In this document: piece by piece, positions 44,056-53,065 of the stretch | How positions within the stretch are numbered: the first letter of the stretch is position 1 | How the letters are laid out: every line of letters begins with the position of its first letter | Assembly (NCBI GenBank): GCA_944325735.1 | Contig: CALVBI010000002.1 | Location: 620,001 to 684,000, forward strand | Source of the DNA: Candidatus Gastranaerophilales bacterium | GTDB taxonomy: Bacteria > Cyanobacteriota > Vampirovibrionia > Gastranaerophilales > Gastranaerophilaceae | DNA length: 64,000 bases | Direction of reading: 5' to 3' | The notes under the pieces: model-generated | Databases searched by the model: none | What the model was told of the DNA's origin: nothing | Seen by the model: only the letters and a program-made list of their open reading frames with translations | Program-made: the position numbers and the translations under genes

Positions 44056-44784
44056 TTAATAAGTCATTTCCCAATTGTCATTTAAAATTTTACCAAAACA
44101 ACCACTCCAATAAGCATTGTCTGAAGAACAATTATTAGTGAAGGCAGTATCTCTCATATCTTTATCTGGTTTAACACCACCAGTACCAGGGGTATCATCA
44201 ATAGACCCATCATTATAAACATAAATTGCAAAAAGATCGCGCCCTGCAATATTAGGTCCTTGAGTACCATTAACATCTACATATATTGAAGCGACACAAT
44301 CACCAATAAGCGTAGAACTAAATGTCATAGATGCTCCACTTGCAATTGTTAAATAGTAAGTCCGCTCAACTCCAATACCACCAGCTCCACTCAATTTTTT
44401 ATATTCGTGACTTGGAAGTAAACAAGGCTCTATTTCTTCTCCACAATCATTTACAACTTTAAAATAAGATTTAAAAAAAGATCTTAGTGCATCGCTACTA
44501 GTAAATCCTGCTTCCCTTAAATTTAAAGCATTTCTATCAGTCTGATATTGAACTAATGCTTGAGATAATTCATTATAAAATTTATGCAATTGAGTTACAT
44601 AACTTTTTCGCTGATAATTCTGCATCAAAGTAGGCACAGTCATAGCTGATACAACACCAATTATACCTAATGTAACCAATACTTCTGCAAGTGTAAAACC
44701 AAGCCTAAGCTTATTCAAACGACTACTTAAAGAATTATTTAAAAACATATTCCGATTACATATAGTTTTTAAGAATTTAATCAT
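44056..44784 (-). CDS. Type IV pilin-like protein
   Basis: The 242-residue protein has a 29-residue positively charged leader, the prepilin site LG-FTLAEVLV (Gly29/Phe30, Glu+5), and a hydrophobic helix GIIGVVSAMTVPTLM. The globular part has several Cys and the late motif DVNGTQGPNIAGRDLFAIYVYNDGSID split here as NGTQGPN and GRDLF, and ends NDNWEMTY. The same end motif is in the proteins at 57067 and 57787. A GAAAGGA Shine-Dalgarno precedes the ATG, but I see no promoter between it and the 6S RNA terminator region, so read-through from the 6S promoter may contribute. Confidence 0.93.
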   Translation of the reverse strand: MIKFLKTICNRNMFLNNSLSSRLNKLRLGFTLAEVLVTLGIIGVVSAMTVPTLMQNYQRKSYVTQLHKFYNELSQALVQYQTDRNALNLREAGFTSSDALRSFFKSYFKVVNDCGEEIEPCLLPSHEYKKLSGAGGIGVERTYYLTIASGASMTFSSTLIGDCVASIYVDVNGTQGPNIAGRDLFAIYVYNDGSIDDTPGTGGVKPDKDMRDTAFTNNCSSDNAYWSGCFGKILNDNWEMTY

Positions 44785-44806
44785 TAATTAATCCTTTCAT
44801 ACTTTA

Positions 44807-44987
44807 TAAAAAGCCCTATACAAATGTGATTTTGTTGCCTGCGTGGTCTCGCAGGTGGGTGAACGCCTCGGATTATCCGTTTCCCGCTGGCGATTATAAA
44901 TCGGCGGGTATACTTCACATCCTGACAGAGTCAAATTCTCCCTTTTAAAATAAATGTAGGAACAAAATGAGCACCTGTACAGAGCTA
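44807..44987 (-). ncRNA. ssrS: 6S RNA
   Basis: On the minus strand a GC-rich (for this genome) 175-180 base RNA can fold like 6S RNA, the RNA polymerase sigma-70 inhibitor. The ends AGCTCTGTACAG (from 44986) and TTGTATAGGGCT (to 44812) pair over 12 positions, followed by GTG/CAC and a perfect ATTTTGTT/AACAAAAT stem. After a large central bubble, an apical arm holds CCCGC...GCGGG and CGATT/AATCG. The 3' side of the bubble reads GTTCACC followed by a small hairpin CCTGCG-AGACCA-CGCAGG, the same layout as in E. coli 6S (TTCACC plus a small hairpin). A TTTTT tract follows the closing stem. The promoter fits the 5' end exactly. Confidence 0.82.
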
Positions 44988-44992
44988 ATCTT

Positions 44993-45021
44993 ATTATAAC
45001 ATACTTATTAAGCAAATACAA
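44993..45021 (-). promoter_or_regulatory. Promoter of the 6S RNA
   Basis: On the minus strand TTGTAT (45021-45016), 17 bases, TATAAT (44998-44993) with TG before it (TGTTATAAT). The expected transcript start is 44986, the first base of the closing stem. Confidence 0.75.
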
Positions 45022-45035
45022 TATATCAAGTTAGA

Positions 45036-45725
45036 CTATTTCGAGAAATGATTAGCACCAAAATAAAAACCGATATACATAGACAATAAAACTAAAATAA
45101 TCGGACTAATTATAGCCAAATATGGAGATTCTGAAAATACTGCACTTGCAATTAAAGCTAATAATCCTATTATTAAAATTCCAACAGTATATTTTAGAGT
45201 ACTTTTATGTCTTGGAGCAATTTTTACATTATGACAAAGTTTGCTTGAATAATCATCTATATTTGATAAATTACAAACTTTTTCAAAAGCTTCTTGTGAA
45301 ATTTTCCCACTATCCAAAAGCTGTTTACAAGCTTTTGTAAAAGATTTTTTTACCTGAACTTCAACCAAAGTCAACATTTGCTCTTGCGACAAATTACTGA
45401 ATAAAGATTCTTTACCCATTTCAAAAGCAACATAAGCAAGTTTTTGCAAAATACTTTCATGATACATTTCAGGAATATCAGAACGCAATAAATCAATATA
45501 CTTATGGAAAGTCCACTCTGAAATCAACTGAGTTAAAGTTTTTGCAGTATCTGAATTTTCAATTGTATCATCATTAGAAAATGCTTCTCCTGCAATAAAA
45601 GTAAAGTTATATATTTTATCCAAAAATTCTTTTTTATGCTTCAAAGCAATATCTTCCGGAATACTTTTTTCTGCTTCTTTTGTTAAATCTTTCGCAAAAC
45701 CTTTATAATCAAATGTTGCAACCAT
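45036..45725 (-). CDS. C-terminally membrane-anchored protein of unknown function
   Basis: The 229-residue protein is not recognised. Residues 1-165 are helical, soluble and rich in Lys/Glu; two hydrophobic helices at the C-terminus (about 180-200 and 204-222) place it as a tail-anchored membrane protein. There are three Cys near 134-165. It has a good promoter (TTGCCC/TATAAT) and a GGAGG Shine-Dalgarno, so strong expression is likely. The 6S RNA gene begins about 50 bases after its stop. Confidence 0.7.
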   Translation of the reverse strand: MVATFDYKGFAKDLTKEAEKSIPEDIALKHKKEFLDKIYNFTFIAGEAFSNDDTIENSDTAKTLTQLISEWTFHKYIDLLRSDIPEMYHESILQKLAYVAFEMGKESLFSNLSQEQMLTLVEVQVKKSFTKACKQLLDSGKISQEAFEKVCNLSNIDDYSSKLCHNVKIAPRHKSTLKYTVGILIIGLLALIASAVFSESPYLAIISPIILVLLSMYIGFYFGANHFSK

Positions 45726-45741
45726 AAAACCCTCCGAAAAA

Positions 45742-45770
45742 ATTATAACATGCTATTTTCTATTGGGCAA
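45742..45770 (-). promoter_or_regulatory. Promoter of the tail-anchored protein gene
   Basis: On the minus strand TTGCCC (45770-45765), 17 bases, TATAAT (45747-45742), extended -10 TGTTATAAT. Confidence 0.8.
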
Positions 45771-45779
45771 CATATGAAA

Positions 45780-47939
45780 TTAATTCATTTTTAATGTCTG
45801 CAACGCTTGTTGTTCTGCCAAATCAGCTCTACGCATAGCGGCATCTGCTGCGGTTAAATCTTCCTTATTCTGAATTTGTACTCCAACAGGAGATGGAATA
45901 TAAGTTCTCACCGGTTCTTGAGTTATACTATCCGAATTTGAAACAGATTTTGTCGTTGTTGTAGTTGTAGCTGTAGAGCCATTTTTATAAGGGGTCAACA
46001 AATTTGAAGGACTTATATTTGAATTCTGATTTGTTCTTGTAGTAGTAGTTGTTGTTATTGTTTGAGCATTAGTTTGTTGAGGCTGTTTCAAAGGCTGTTG
46101 CAATTGAGGAGGCAATTGTAGCTCTTGATTAATTGCTTGAGTTTGTGTTTTATCTTCTTTTCCTTCATCTAAAACAGAATTTTTAGGTTTACCAAACAGC
46201 AAATGAGATCCTTTAACAGCTATTTTACTTAAGAATGGTAAAATAACCATCATACCTAAAATAATTCTCATTGGATAACCTGCCATTTGTTTCATACCAA
46301 ACTTAGGATGTCTGAATAAATCTTTTATTTTATCACCTATACCGTTTCTTGTAACAGCTTTACTATCATACGGTCTAATTTGTTCAAGACCAACTGTCAC
46401 AATACGACCAATTCGTTTAAATAATTTTGTAATAGGATTTTTAACACCTGCATTCAATTCAGTCTTTAATGCATCTTTACTTGCTTTCCAAGCGGATTTA
46501 TCAGCAAATCCGCCTGCCATAGCTTTATCATTATGAATTTTTAAATGCTGTCTGTATTGTTCAACTTGCTCTTTAGTCATTCCTGCATATTGCAAACCGC
46601 CAACTCTATGCATTAACTGAATTGCAAAAGGCATTGCAACGAAAAATGCAATCATTTCAGTAAAACGTTCAGCAAAAGTTTTAACTTTTTCACTTGCGCC
46701 ATCAACTTTAGCAGTCTTATACAATACATCAGCTAAATATGCTGCTTGCATTAATGCAACAAATTTTCCACCTGCAACTCTGTTTGTTGCACCTTCTAAT
46801 ACCAAGTTATTATATTTAGCCAAAAATTTTCCTAGTATTGATTTTGGAATTTTCTTATCTAAACCTGTTTTTTTCAAAACATTATCTAATTCTTTATTTT
46901 CAGCTAAATTTATATTTCCTAAAGAACCTGCAATTTTATTGGCAGTTTCTGAAGCATAGACTTCACGTCCTATAATCCAAGTTTTAAAACGTCCCAAAGC
47001 ACTGTGGTTAGAACCCCAAATTCTTGTAAACATTTTTTTATTAGCATCATGACAAGCTTCAAGAACCCTTGGCATTTTTTCTTGAATATTTTTTGCCACA
47101 GCTTCCATTTCTGCAAAATCTTTATAACCCCATTCAAAAGCTTTCAAATCCTTTAATTTCGCAATTTTAGCCTCTGGAGTTAATCCTTTAAAATCTGATA
47201 TTTCTTTAGCAATTTGAGCAGGTGTTCTTTTTAACCTAGAATTTTGCAAAATTGTTTCTAATTCAGCACGCTGCATTATTTCTGCTCTAGCTTGCGGAGT
47301 TGATGCTTTATCTAATAAACCTTTCCATTTTGCTATATCAGTTTTAGATGCGCCATAACAATCTAAATCTTCAACATATTGAAGAGGTTTTACAAATTGC
47401 TCTCCATGTTGAGGATAATCAAATAATTGCATACCCCACATTCCATTAGCCTGACCTTTTACCATATCTAATTCAGGTCGAGAAGGTGTATATGCCATTG
47501 CCCTTGTAATTCTAAATCTATCTACAAAATTCTTCTTTAAAAAGCCCTTAAAACTTTTAAAACCATTATTTATAGAAGTTGCAAAACTTGATTTTCCAAA
47601 TGAGCTATTTTTAACATAATTAGTTACATCATCACCAAATTGCCCGACTTTATGATGAACTGTATTCTCAAAATCACCTCTGGATCTGTTTGCATAAACA
47701 TCCATTCCCTTAGCAATAGCAAACCAAGTAGGTACAGTTAATGCAGCAGTATATAACATACCTTTAGGATCTTCAGTAGTTTCACCAATTCTATTTGCAA
47801 CATAACTATCCTGAACATTTTCCTTTAATAATTCAGGATTAACAGCCTGCATAGCCACTTGCTGTTGAGATGCTTGCTGCGGTGAAAGAGCTTTAAACTG
47901 GAGTAACTGCTGTTTGTTATTAACGTTATTATCAAGCAT
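45780..47939 (-). CDS. Large lineage-specific protein with hydrophobic segments and Gln/Thr-rich tail
   Basis: No named family is recognised. The 719-residue protein starts MLDNNVNNKQQLLQFKALS (the FKAL motif recalls PKFGMA and VSFTSK near the start of two small proteins here). Long helical parts surround hydrophobic segments at about 65-80, 425-450 and 565-585. The end is a Gln/Pro/Thr-rich linker with runs of Thr (about 630-675) and a short conserved-looking helix. The start at 47939 is preferred over an upstream in-frame ATG because AGGGAAAAT lies just before it. An AGCAATAATTGCT element lies upstream, like the GCAAT box of the glycine-zipper genes. Pilus or surface involvement is only suggested by the neighbours. 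Confidence 0.72.
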   Translation of the reverse strand: MLDNNVNNKQQLLQFKALSPQQASQQQVAMQAVNPELLKENVQDSYVANRIGETTEDPKGMLYTAALTVPTWFAIAKGMDVYANRSRGDFENTVHHKVGQFGDDVTNYVKNSSFGKSSFATSINNGFKSFKGFLKKNFVDRFRITRAMAYTPSRPELDMVKGQANGMWGMQLFDYPQHGEQFVKPLQYVEDLDCYGASKTDIAKWKGLLDKASTPQARAEIMQRAELETILQNSRLKRTPAQIAKEISDFKGLTPEAKIAKLKDLKAFEWGYKDFAEMEAVAKNIQEKMPRVLEACHDANKKMFTRIWGSNHSALGRFKTWIIGREVYASETANKIAGSLGNINLAENKELDNVLKKTGLDKKIPKSILGKFLAKYNNLVLEGATNRVAGGKFVALMQAAYLADVLYKTAKVDGASEKVKTFAERFTEMIAFFVAMPFAIQLMHRVGGLQYAGMTKEQVEQYRQHLKIHNDKAMAGGFADKSAWKASKDALKTELNAGVKNPITKLFKRIGRIVTVGLEQIRPYDSKAVTRNGIGDKIKDLFRHPKFGMKQMAGYPMRIILGMMVILPFLSKIAVKGSHLLFGKPKNSVLDEGKEDKTQTQAINQELQLPPQLQQPLKQPQQTNAQTITTTTTTRTNQNSNISPSNLLTPYKNGSTATTTTTTKSVSNSDSITQEPVRTYIPSPVGVQIQNKEDLTAADAAMRRADLAEQQALQTLKMN

Positions 47940-48010
47940 AATTTTCCCTATTTTCCCTATATAAATATAAAAACAGATTTTTAGCAATTATTGCTATTTA
48001 AAATAAAATA

Positions 48011-48075
48011 TTACGAAATGTAACAAGTTTTATGTTTTCTGAAATTTTGATATTTGTATATACTTTATATATACA
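48011..48075 (+). promoter_or_regulatory. Shared promoter-like module, copy C, with upstream inverted repeat
   Basis: TTACGAAATGTAA (48011-48023) is an inverted repeat (TTAC/GTAA) sharing ACGAAAT with copy B at a similar distance (46 versus 47 bases) from the core TATACTTTATATATA (48059). TGAAATT (48040) sits 17 bases before TATATACTT as in the small RNA copy. The gene at 48109 begins 50 bases after the core. Confidence 0.6.
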
Positions 48076-48108
48076 CAAGCGATAAATAAGAAGAATGAGA
48101 GGCATAAA

Positions 48109-48273
48109 ATGGCAGTTGCAAATTTGAAAAAAATTGATGATAAATTAAAAAACATCTATGAAAATCAAGTTACTGTTAACAATAACCAACCATTTGAAGA
48201 TAGATCGGACTTATTATTTGCACAGATGAATTTCATCGCAATGGCAAACAAACAAGCTTTACACTTAATTTAA
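48109..48273 (+). CDS. 54-residue protein of unknown function
   Basis: The gene begins MAVANLKKIDDKLKNIYENQ and ends AMANKQALHLI. It has a GAGAGG Shine-Dalgarno 6 bases before the ATG, its own promoter module and its own terminator, which make a true short gene likely. The product is helical at both ends with an Asn-rich middle and no Cys or membrane segment. Its promoter core is shared with two larger unrecognised genes and the small RNA, so it may belong to the same regulon. Confidence 0.7.
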   Translation: MAVANLKKIDDKLKNIYENQVTVNNNQPFEDRSDLLFAQMNFIAMANKQALHLI

Positions 48274-48314
48274 AACTATTTAACTCCAATTAATTTTTCC
48301 CCTACAAATTTTGT

Positions 48315-48346
48315 ACCTGATTTCACCCGAAATCAGGTTTTTTTTA
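48315..48346 (+). terminator. Intrinsic terminator of the 54-residue gene
   Basis: CCTGATTT-CACCCG-AAATCAGG followed by eight T. Confidence 0.92.
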
Positions 48347-48390
48347 TCTTATTTTAATGTTTCTATAAATATTTATAATATAATGTAATT

Positions 48391-48978
48391 ATGAAATTAT
48401 GCATTTTTTCAGGGACTTTTAACCCTATTCATAGAGCTCATATAAAAATGGCAGAATATGTATTAGAGCATTTTGGTTTTGACAAAATTATTTTTATACC
48501 TGCATACAAACCACCTCATAAAGATTACGCACCAGAAATGTGTCAGCACCGCTATAACATGGTTAAACTAGCAATTAAATATAATCCTCATTTCGAAATT
48601 TCTGATATTGAATATAAAAATGAAGGCAAATCATATTCATACCTAACAGCTCTTGAATTAAATAAACAATATAAAATAGATGGAAAAATTAACTTTATTA
48701 TCGGCACTGATGCTTTTGAAAAAATTGAAAGTTGGTATGAAACTGATAAATTCAAAAAACTTGTTGATTTTATTGTATTTGTAAGAGAAAATGAAGAAGT
48801 TAATCTAACTCACCTTAAAGAAAAAGGCTATAATTACAAAATTGCGCAAATGCCATTTATTGACATTTCATCAACAGAATTAAGAAACAGAATATCACAA
48901 GGATTATCTATTAAAAATTTAGTATCAAAAGAAGTAGAGGATTATATAAATAAAAATGGATTATACAGAAATACTTAG
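48391..48978 (+). CDS. nadD: Nicotinate-nucleotide adenylyltransferase
   Basis: NadD joins ATP and nicotinate mononucleotide to deamido-NAD. The 195-residue protein has the nucleotidyltransferase start IFSGTFNPIHRAHI (about 5-18), IPAYKPPHK, FIIGTDAFEKIESW and the late ISSTELRNRI block. A TATAAT (48379-48384) ends only seven bases before the ATG and there is no Shine-Dalgarno, so the mRNA is probably leaderless. yqeK overlaps its end by 23 bases. Confidence 0.95.
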   Translation: MKLCIFSGTFNPIHRAHIKMAEYVLEHFGFDKIIFIPAYKPPHKDYAPEMCQHRYNMVKLAIKYNPHFEISDIEYKNEGKSYSYLTALELNKQYKIDGKINFIIGTDAFEKIESWYETDKFKKLVDFIVFVRENEEVNLTHLKEKGYNYKIAQMPFIDISSTELRNRISQGLSIKNLVSKEVEDYINKNGLYRNT

Positions 48979-49531
48979 TTGGTTAAAAAACAACCTTAAT
49001 GAAGAAAGATATATACACACACTAGGGACAGCAGAATGTGCTAAAGAACTTGCAAATAAATTTAACTTAAACAGTGAAAAAGCTTATCTTGCAGGACTTT
49101 TACATGACTGTGCAAAATGTTTTTCAAACGAAAAATTATTAGATATTATACATCAGCATTTGAATGTTGAAGAATGTGAAATGCTTAATTACAAAACATT
49201 ACACGCTCCTGTAAGTGCTTATATTGCAGAAAAAGAATTTCAAGTAAATGATAAAGAAATTTTGTCTGCTATAAGATGGCACACTCTAGGAAAACTAGAT
49301 ATGACAGATTTTGAAAAAATTGTATTCCTAGCAGATAAAATAGAGCCAAACACAAGAGATAAGGAATATTCTGATAAAATAAAAACACTATTAGATGAAC
49401 CTAATGGCATTAATAAAGCACTACTAAAATGCTACAAAGAAACAATCAAAAGTCTTGTGAAACGAGATTTAAAAATATGTCTTTTAACTATTGACATCTA
49501 CAACAAACTTCAAGATTTAGTACAAAATTAG
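48956..49531 (+). CDS. yqeK: YqeK-type HD-domain symmetrical Ap4A hydrolase
   Basis: The 191-residue protein is an HD-domain metal-dependent hydrolase. Metal residues are RYIHTLGTAECA (His), LLHDCAK (HD), HAPVSAYIA, and SAIRWHTLGK with FLADKIEPNTRD. YqeK proteins split diadenosine tetraphosphate symmetrically to ADP. The nadD-yqeK order is conserved in Firmicutes. The start overlaps the nadD gene by 23 bases, so translation is coupled. Confidence 0.93.
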   Translation: MDYTEILSWLKNNLNEERYIHTLGTAECAKELANKFNLNSEKAYLAGLLHDCAKCFSNEKLLDIIHQHLNVEECEMLNYKTLHAPVSAYIAEKEFQVNDKEILSAIRWHTLGKLDMTDFEKIVFLADKIEPNTRDKEYSDKIKTLLDEPNGINKALLKCYKETIKSLVKRDLKICLLTIDIYNKLQDLVQN

Positions 49532-49572
49532 CATGTTCATGGTAAACTATGTTTCAAGGTGAGGAAGTTTAA

Positions 49573-51795
49573 ATGAAAGTATTGGAAATTAAGAACAATT
49601 TAGTTAAAATAGCTTATGATGTAAAAGACAATCTTGCTCTTTCTAATTTTGTAATTATTGAGGATACAAATACTCCTTATGTCGCACAAGTTGTAAATAT
49701 CAAAGCTGACTCTGCAATAAATTTTGCGATTGTAAAATTACTTTTTACATTCAACGAAGATGGAATCCTAAAAAATTATAATGGGACAATCCCTTCAACT
49801 AAAGCGAATGTAACAATACTTCCATCAAACGAATTACTAGATATTATTCCTATTGAAGACCCTATAAGAATAGGACAACTTGCACAACAAGAGATTGAAT
49901 TAAAAGTTGACAAAACAATATTTGATAATAATTTACTTATCTGTTCTAACAATTTAGAAAATACTTCAACACTTCTTAATAACATACTTAAACAACTAAA
50001 AAATAAAATTGTAATTTTTGACACAGATGGTCAATTTGATTATGAAAATAAATTGTATTTTGGAAAAGATTTTAAATTACCATTAAATTACGATACAATA
50101 AACTTTATCTATGATACAGAACTTGAAGATGTAGATGCTACAAGCAAAGCTATTATTCAAGATATCTTTATCGAAGTCCAAGAATATACAAAAACTCTTC
50201 CTGAAGGCTATCTTCCTTTTGAAACATTCTTAGACGTTGTAGATCAACAATATAAAGAAACACAAATAACACAACTGGTCTTATTAAAAAATAAATTATT
50301 AAAATATAGAGATCTAAATGTTTTTGCAGAAACATTGAAAGATGTTTTAAATTTAAGCATAGCAATTGAAAAATCAGATATTGCAGTTATTGATATATCC
50401 GATATGCCAAATCAATTACAAAAAGAAATCATGTCATATACTTATGGAATAATGAATTCAATAGATTCTGACATATATTCATTTGTAAAAATTGACAATT
50501 CAAATAGTGACAAAAAATTGTTAAAAAAATTCCTTACAAGAAGTAATATATACACAACAATAATTTGCTCACACGAATACAAATACTTACCGGAAATTAA
50601 AGAAGTTGCTCAAAACTTAATCTTATTTGCACCATTGACACTGCAACATGATTTTGCAAGTTATAATACTTTCTTAAACAAATTAAACCAAGATGAATTC
50701 ATTATATATGGTGCTCATACTCAAAATATACCATTAATCGTTGAACTTGATGAAATAGAAGTTGATGATAATGAAGAAAATAATAATTCAGATGAAACCA
50801 AAGATAATGTTATCCCGATGCCAATCGCAAACGAAAATAAACAGATTGAAGAACAACAAACAATAAAAGAAGAAACATCTGATAAAGTAGAAGAAGATAA
50901 TAATAATAAAGAAATTATTGAAACTACTTTTACTCAAACTCCAGAAGTAGAATATCCTGATATAACAGAAATTCCAATAGAAGAAAACAACGTTCAAACC
51001 GAAGACACAGAAATTATTTCTGTTGAAGGAAATACTCAAATTAATAACGAAATATTACCTGTTGATAATATACTTTCAGAAAATCCTACACAAGAAACTA
51101 TTGAAGACAATATTATAGAAAATGAAGAAATAGTTGAAAATACTCCAGAAAATATAATAATTGAAGAATCAATAGAACCAATTGAAATATCAGCAGAAGA
51201 ACCTGTTGCACAAGAAGAAAATATAGAAATATACAATTCAGAAGATAATATTAATGAAACAGAAGAAGATGAAATTGAGCCCCAAATTGAACTTCAAGAA
51301 CCAGATATTGACTATTCTGTAGAAGATATAGATATAGAAGAAAACTTTGGAGAACCTCAAATTATAGAAAATAATGACGAATTGGTAGAACAAGTTGCAA
51401 AAGATGTTGATAAAGCATTTTATGAAAAACTTCCAACAGAAAATTACGAACTATCAGAAAATGAAAATATAGCAACAGACGAACTTACAGAAGATGATTT
51501 AAATCTAATCGATGATTTAGCAATCGATGATACAAATGTTCAGTTAGAAGATTTTCAAGATTTCGATAATATTCAACAAACACCTGTTGTACCAATATAT
51601 GAGACAGAAGACATGGAGCCAAAAGAAAATCAAAAATTAGAGCCTGGAGATAGAGTCTCAACTCCTAAATATGGAGAAGGTATAGTTGAAAAAATGATAA
51701 AATACGGCAATAAAATGCTATGCTCAATTGAATTTCCAAATATTGGAAGAAGACTTCTTGATCCAGCAATGAGTGAAATTACAAAATTAGATTAA
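49573..51795 (+). CDS. Degenerate HerA/FtsK-like protein with acidic linker and PcrA-type C-terminal domain
   Basis: The 740-residue protein begins with a beta-barrel-like region (about 1-80) reminiscent of the HAS barrel of HerA-type ATPases, then a RecA-like fold (about 100-395) in which the Walker A place reads LLICSNNLENTSTLL without GKT, while IVIFDTDGQFDYEN resembles the next HerA strand. About 300 residues of Glu/Asn/Ile-rich disordered linker follow (about 395-685). The last 50 residues, GDRVSTPKYGEGIVEKM to IEFPNIGRRLLDP, match the C-terminal Tudor-like domain of PcrA/UvrD, which binds RNA polymerase. This mix suggests a non-hydrolysing protein tied to transcription or DNA. It follows yqeK by 41 bases. 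AGGTGAGGAAG lies before the ATG. Confidence 0.72.
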   Translation: MKVLEIKNNLVKIAYDVKDNLALSNFVIIEDTNTPYVAQVVNIKADSAINFAIVKLLFTFNEDGILKNYNGTIPSTKANVTILPSNELLDIIPIEDPIRIGQLAQQEIELKVDKTIFDNNLLICSNNLENTSTLLNNILKQLKNKIVIFDTDGQFDYENKLYFGKDFKLPLNYDTINFIYDTELEDVDATSKAIIQDIFIEVQEYTKTLPEGYLPFETFLDVVDQQYKETQITQLVLLKNKLLKYRDLNVFAETLKDVLNLSIAIEKSDIAVIDISDMPNQLQKEIMSYTYGIMNSIDSDIYSFVKIDNSNSDKKLLKKFLTRSNIYTTIICSHEYKYLPEIKEVAQNLILFAPLTLQHDFASYNTFLNKLNQDEFIIYGAHTQNIPLIVELDEIEVDDNEENNNSDETKDNVIPMPIANENKQIEEQQTIKEETSDKVEEDNNNKEIIETTFTQTPEVEYPDITEIPIEENNVQTEDTEIISVEGNTQINNEILPVDNILSENPTQETIEDNIIENEEIVENTPENIIIEESIEPIEISAEEPVAQEENIEIYNSEDNINETEEDEIEPQIELQEPDIDYSVEDIDIEENFGEPQIIENNDELVEQVAKDVDKAFYEKLPTENYELSENENIATDELTEDDLNLIDDLAIDDTNVQLEDFQDFDNIQQTPVVPIYETEDMEPKENQKLEPGDRVSTPKYGEGIVEKMIKYGNKMLCSIEFPNIGRRLLDPAMSEITKLD

Positions 51796-51809
51796 TTTAA
51801 AGAATCAAA

Positions 51810-52157
51810 TTATCTTAAAACAGATGCTCCTTTAAGATAAACAAATTGTGGTATAAATTTTTCATCACAATTAAGAACAATTAATACTCTTAAACATTTT
51901 GGTAAAGCATTTGGGACATCTAATTCATGAAAGCACATCATTGCCGCACTTTCCCAGCCTAGATTAAGTCTTGCAAATTTTGCAGGAAATGCTGCATTTA
52001 AATCATTGGTCAAAGTAAAAATCACATGAGATATCATTGATTCTTCAATATAATTAGCGAGAATCATAGCATTTAAAAGTTCAAGTGTAGCATTTTTTAT
52101 TGCCTCACAGGAATTTTCTTCAACTGTAATTGCCCCTCTTATTCCTTTTGTAATCAT
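51810..52157 (-). CDS. aroH: Monofunctional chorismate mutase, AroH class
   Basis: The enzyme converts chorismate to prephenate for Phe/Tyr. The 115-residue protein starts MITKGIRGAITVEENS, with the AroH-type Arg in RGAITVE, TLTNDLNAAFPAKFARL and CLRVLIVLN blocks. The start is set at 52157 because it overlaps the fmt stop as ATGA; a longer in-frame extension into fmt is unlikely. It is last in a six-gene leftward run. Confidence 0.93.
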   Translation of the reverse strand: MITKGIRGAITVEENSCEAIKNATLELLNAMILANYIEESMISHVIFTLTNDLNAAFPAKFARLNLGWESAAMMCFHELDVPNALPKCLRVLIVLNCDEKFIPQFVYLKGASVLR

Positions 52158-53065
52158 TTTTTTAACCCGTTTGCCCAATCTCTTGCAAACATCTCACCTT
52201 TTCCTTCTGGTTTAACTTTTACAAGCAAAATACAATCTTTACCACAACCAACTAAAATACCATCTTTTGATATTTTAACAAATTCTCCGCAAGCTCCAGA
52301 TTCTTTCACAACTTGAGTTTCGAGTACTTTAATAATTTTATCGTTATGTATAAAATATGCAGACGGAAATTTATAAATACCTCTAACTAAATTATGAATA
52401 TCTTGAGCTGACTTAGTCCAATCAATAAGAGTTTCTTCCTTAGTCAATTTATTTGCCATACAAACACCATCCTCAGATTGTTTTTGAGGCGTAATAGACT
52501 TATCTACTAAGCCAATTAATGTTTTTTCAATAAGTTCAGGAGATTTCTCACTTATTTGCTCAAATAAATCAACACAAGTCATATTATCAGGGATTTGAAT
52601 AACTTCTCTTAAACAGACATCTCCACAGTCAAGTCCTAATTCAGTAATCATAGTACAAATACCTGTTTCTTTATCACCATTAATTATTGCACGTTGAATA
52701 GGATTTGCACCTCTATATTTTGGAAGTAATGAAGCATGGAGATTTATTGTTTCGTATTTAGGAATATCCAAAACTTCTTGTGATAAAATCTGCCCAAATG
52801 CAAATGTTACAAAGAAATCAGGATTTAATTTTATTAATTCATTTTGAATATCTAGTTCTTTTCTAATTGATTTAGGCTGAAACACAGGTAAGTTTTTTTC
52901 TAGAGCAAATTGTTTTATTGGGGACATAGACAACTTATGTCCTCTTCCCGCAGGTTTGTCAGGTTGAGTTACAACAGCTAAGACATTAATTTTATCTGAA
53001 TTATAAAGATACTCTAAAGATTTTAACGCAATAGCAGGCGTTCCGAAAAAAACTATATTAATCAT
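52154..53065 (-). CDS. fmt: Methionyl-tRNA formyltransferase
   Basis: Fmt formylates initiator Met-tRNA. The 303-residue protein begins MINIVFFGTPAIALKSLEYL and carries HASLLPKYRGANPIQRAIING with the catalytic His and the fmt signature, then LGLDCGDV. The start at 53065 overlaps the end of def by 8 bases; longer forms reading into def do not fit the family. def-fmt is the classic order. Confidence 0.96.
   Translation of the reverse strand: MINIVFFGTPAIALKSLEYLYNSDKINVLAVVTQPDKPAGRGHKLSMSPIKQFALEKNLPVFQPKSIRKELDIQNELIKLNPDFFVTFAFGQILSQEVLDIPKYETINLHASLLPKYRGANPIQRAIINGDKETGICTMITELGLDCGDVCLREVIQIPDNMTCVDLFEQISEKSPELIEKTLIGLVDKSITPQKQSEDGVCMANKLTKEETLIDWTKSAQDIHNLVRGIYKFPSAYFIHNDKIIKVLETQVVKESGACGEFVKISKDGILVGCGKDCILLVKVKPEGKGEMFARDWANGLKK

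Noticed and set aside
44797-45021. A 74-residue reading frame on the minus strand
   Set aside because: It lies over the 6S RNA and its promoter, has no Shine-Dalgarno and an implausible Cys/Arg-rich product.
47940-47987. 16-residue extension of the large protein at 45780
   Set aside because: It contains an AGGGAAAAT Shine-Dalgarno for the later ATG and is probably leader.
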